Shown here piece by piece: positions 5,209 to 5,322 of a stretch of DNA of 5,322 nt. The stretch lies in assembly GCA_021815245.1 (NCBI GenBank), contig JAKAHF010000213.1, positions 1-5,322 on the forward strand, given 5' to 3'. The DNA comes from Actinomycetes bacterium (GTDB lineage: Bacteria > Actinomycetota > Thermoleophilia > RBG-16-64-13). The position numbers were made by a program, and so were the translations under genes. Below the pieces are notes generated by a model. It saw only the letters and a list, made by a program, of their open reading frames with translations. It was not told where the DNA came from and made no database searches. How positions within the stretch are numbered: the first letter of the stretch is position 1; every line of letters begins with the position of its first letter.

Positions 5209-5322
5209 ATGGATCCCATCATGACCCGGCGGAGCATCCGTCAGTACACCGATCAACCCGTGTCGGAGCAGGTTGTGACTCAGCTGCTGCGGGCGGCGAT
5301 GGCGGCTCCCTCGGCCAAGAAC
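5209..5322 (+). CDS. Nitroreductase-family protein, N-terminal part (3' end outside window)
   Basis: Only 38 codons are present. The peptide MDPIMTRRSIRQYTDQPV, then the helix VVTQLLRAAMAAPSAKN, is the typical opening of the FMN-dependent nitroreductase fold: the RRSIR-x-Y motif supplies FMN phosphate contacts and AAxxAPSAxN follows. These enzymes use NAD(P)H to reduce nitro groups, quinones or flavins, and some members do other jobs, so the substrate cannot be given. ATG 5209 has GGAG ending 5 bases upstream and matches the usual family N-terminus. An in-frame GTG at 5143, overlapping the previous stop as GTGA, would add 22 residues; its GGAGG lies only 3 bases upstream. The gene is cut by the window edge. 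Confidence 0.87.
   Translation, partial: MDPIMTRRSIRQYTDQPVSEQVVTQLLRAAMAAPSAKN

Noticed and set aside
1..5322. CRISPR arrays, tRNA or rRNA genes, insertion sequences
   Set aside because: No spaced direct repeats, cloverleaf-like segments, transposase motifs or terminal inverted repeats were seen; the only tandem repeat is the coding linker at 1641-1730.

Overview
This is a GC-rich bacterial window with six protein-coding genes, two of them cut by the window edges. The codon use, the frequent AGGAGG ribosome binding sites and the exported proteins with Thr/Ser/Gly-rich linkers suggest a high-GC Gram-positive lineage, perhaps a deep or anaerobic branch of Actinomycetota. This placement is inference, made without any database comparison. 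If the main finding is right, the organism must make selenocysteine.

Layout: bases 2-3164 hold four plus-strand genes that look like one transcription unit. They are the 3' part of carA (carbamoyl-phosphate synthase small subunit), a small DUF3467 protein, a BCP-type peroxiredoxin, and an exported FAD-dependent oxidoreductase. The last gene starts inside the end of the peroxiredoxin gene. The oxidoreductase converges on a minus-strand gene (4725-3223) for a membrane-anchored protein with a PEGA domain and a beta-propeller. A 10-bp hairpin lies between the two gene ends. A divergent intergenic region of about 110 bases follows. After it come a small unrecognised plus-strand gene (4838-5146) and the first 38 codons of a nitroreductase-family gene.

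The main discovery is the peroxiredoxin. Its frame is interrupted once, by a TGA at 1133-1135, exactly where the family's catalytic cysteine belongs (P-R-A-M-T-P-G-[TGA]-T). The frame then stays open and keeps clear family motifs to a TAG at 1466-1468. A hairpin right after the TGA fits the layout of a bacterial SECIS element. The gene is therefore best read as a 154-residue selenoprotein with Sec at residue 44. It has no cysteine anywhere, including at the usual BCP resolving position. An ordinary gene caller would miss its first third or call it broken.

The neighbours suggest a redox theme (selenoperoxidase, flavoprotein, nitroreductase), but a functional link between them is inference from position only.
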